The translations under genes and the position numbers were made by a program. Under the pieces are notes generated by a model that saw nothing but the letters and a program-made list of their open reading frames with translations, ran no database searches and was not told the origin of the DNA. Of a DNA stretch of 64,000 bases, positions 63,736 through 64,000 are shown piece after piece; the first letter of the stretch is position 1; each line of letters begins with the position of its first letter. The stretch lies in contig JABAKD010000002.1 of NCBI GenBank assembly GCA_012845835.1, forward strand, positions 25,696,210 to 25,760,209, given 5' to 3'. The DNA comes from Undaria pinnatifida (Eukaryota; Sar; Phaeophyceae; Laminariales; Alariaceae).

Positions 63736-64000
63736 CTGACTTTGCGGGGAATGACGGATACATGGTGGTGTTACTTTACCAGTAGATCTTTGGTGCATTT
63801 TGAGCTTGGCCCCCGGATTGATTGTCCACGAACCCCACGTAAGTGATACCGCTCACAAAAACTCACAGCTGACATATTCAAAACATGGGGAAAAAAACAG
63901 ATGGCAGAGGTACTGATACGCAGCGCATGGCCCATGACATCTGGACTCTGGACACGTTGACACCGTTGCTGTTCGAGTGATTACGTTGTTACGTTGTTAC

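Noticed and set aside
1-64000. An integrated large DNA virus or a bacterial-type operon
   Set aside because: No viral structural or replication genes and no closely packed intronless genes were seen; all supported genes are intron-rich or decayed repeats.

Overview
This window is nuclear DNA from a eukaryote with many small exons (about 30 to 320 bp) separated by introns of 0.1 to 5.7 kb with GT-AG ends, moderate GC, heavy microsatellites and dense dispersed repeats. Together with a likely bipartite plastid leader at the right edge, this fits a stramenopile alga, most likely a brown alga. That assignment is inference; no taxonomic marker gene is present.

Layout, left to right. Positions 1-3.9 kb hold a G-rich tract that may be the RGG-type tail of a gene lying mostly off the left edge, then repeats only. 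Positions 3.9-25.0 kb, minus strand, hold a complete 17-exon gene for exocyst subunit Sec15/EXOC6 (861 codons as modelled). Its introns contain a decayed LINE reverse transcriptase, CCAA repeats and degraded copies of its own exon edges. Positions 25-29 kb are intergenic and hold a foldback element of about 1.06 kb. Positions 29.1-37.7 kb, plus strand, hold a 6-exon gene for a 190-aa SMI1/KNR4 (SUKH) domain protein. Positions 37.7-41.9 kb are intergenic with a 43-bp minisatellite. Positions 41.9-62.7 kb, minus strand, hold either one large gene of 1,648 aa or two adjacent genes: a coiled-coil, Ala/Gln-rich N-terminal part and a helical C-terminal part carrying an RVxF-type PP1-docking motif. 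Joining them creates a nucleosome-binding-like motif, which favours one gene. At 62.9 kb to the right edge, a plus-strand first exon starts 212 bp from that gene's start and encodes a signal peptide plus a thylakoid-type leader.

The genes do not form a pathway: one is vesicle tethering, one SUKH regulation, one probably nuclear, one probably plastid. The most unusual signal is recurrent. At five exons in two genes, the exon edge with its splice site, or the splice site with flanking intron, recurs as decayed or tandem copies in the neighbouring intron. Other notable signals are a TTAA-targeting mini-element nested in other MITEs, and short dispersed repeats that end in poly-C rather than poly-A.

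Exon models were built by hand from splice signals, reading-frame phase and remembered family similarity. Nothing was searched or aligned by computer.
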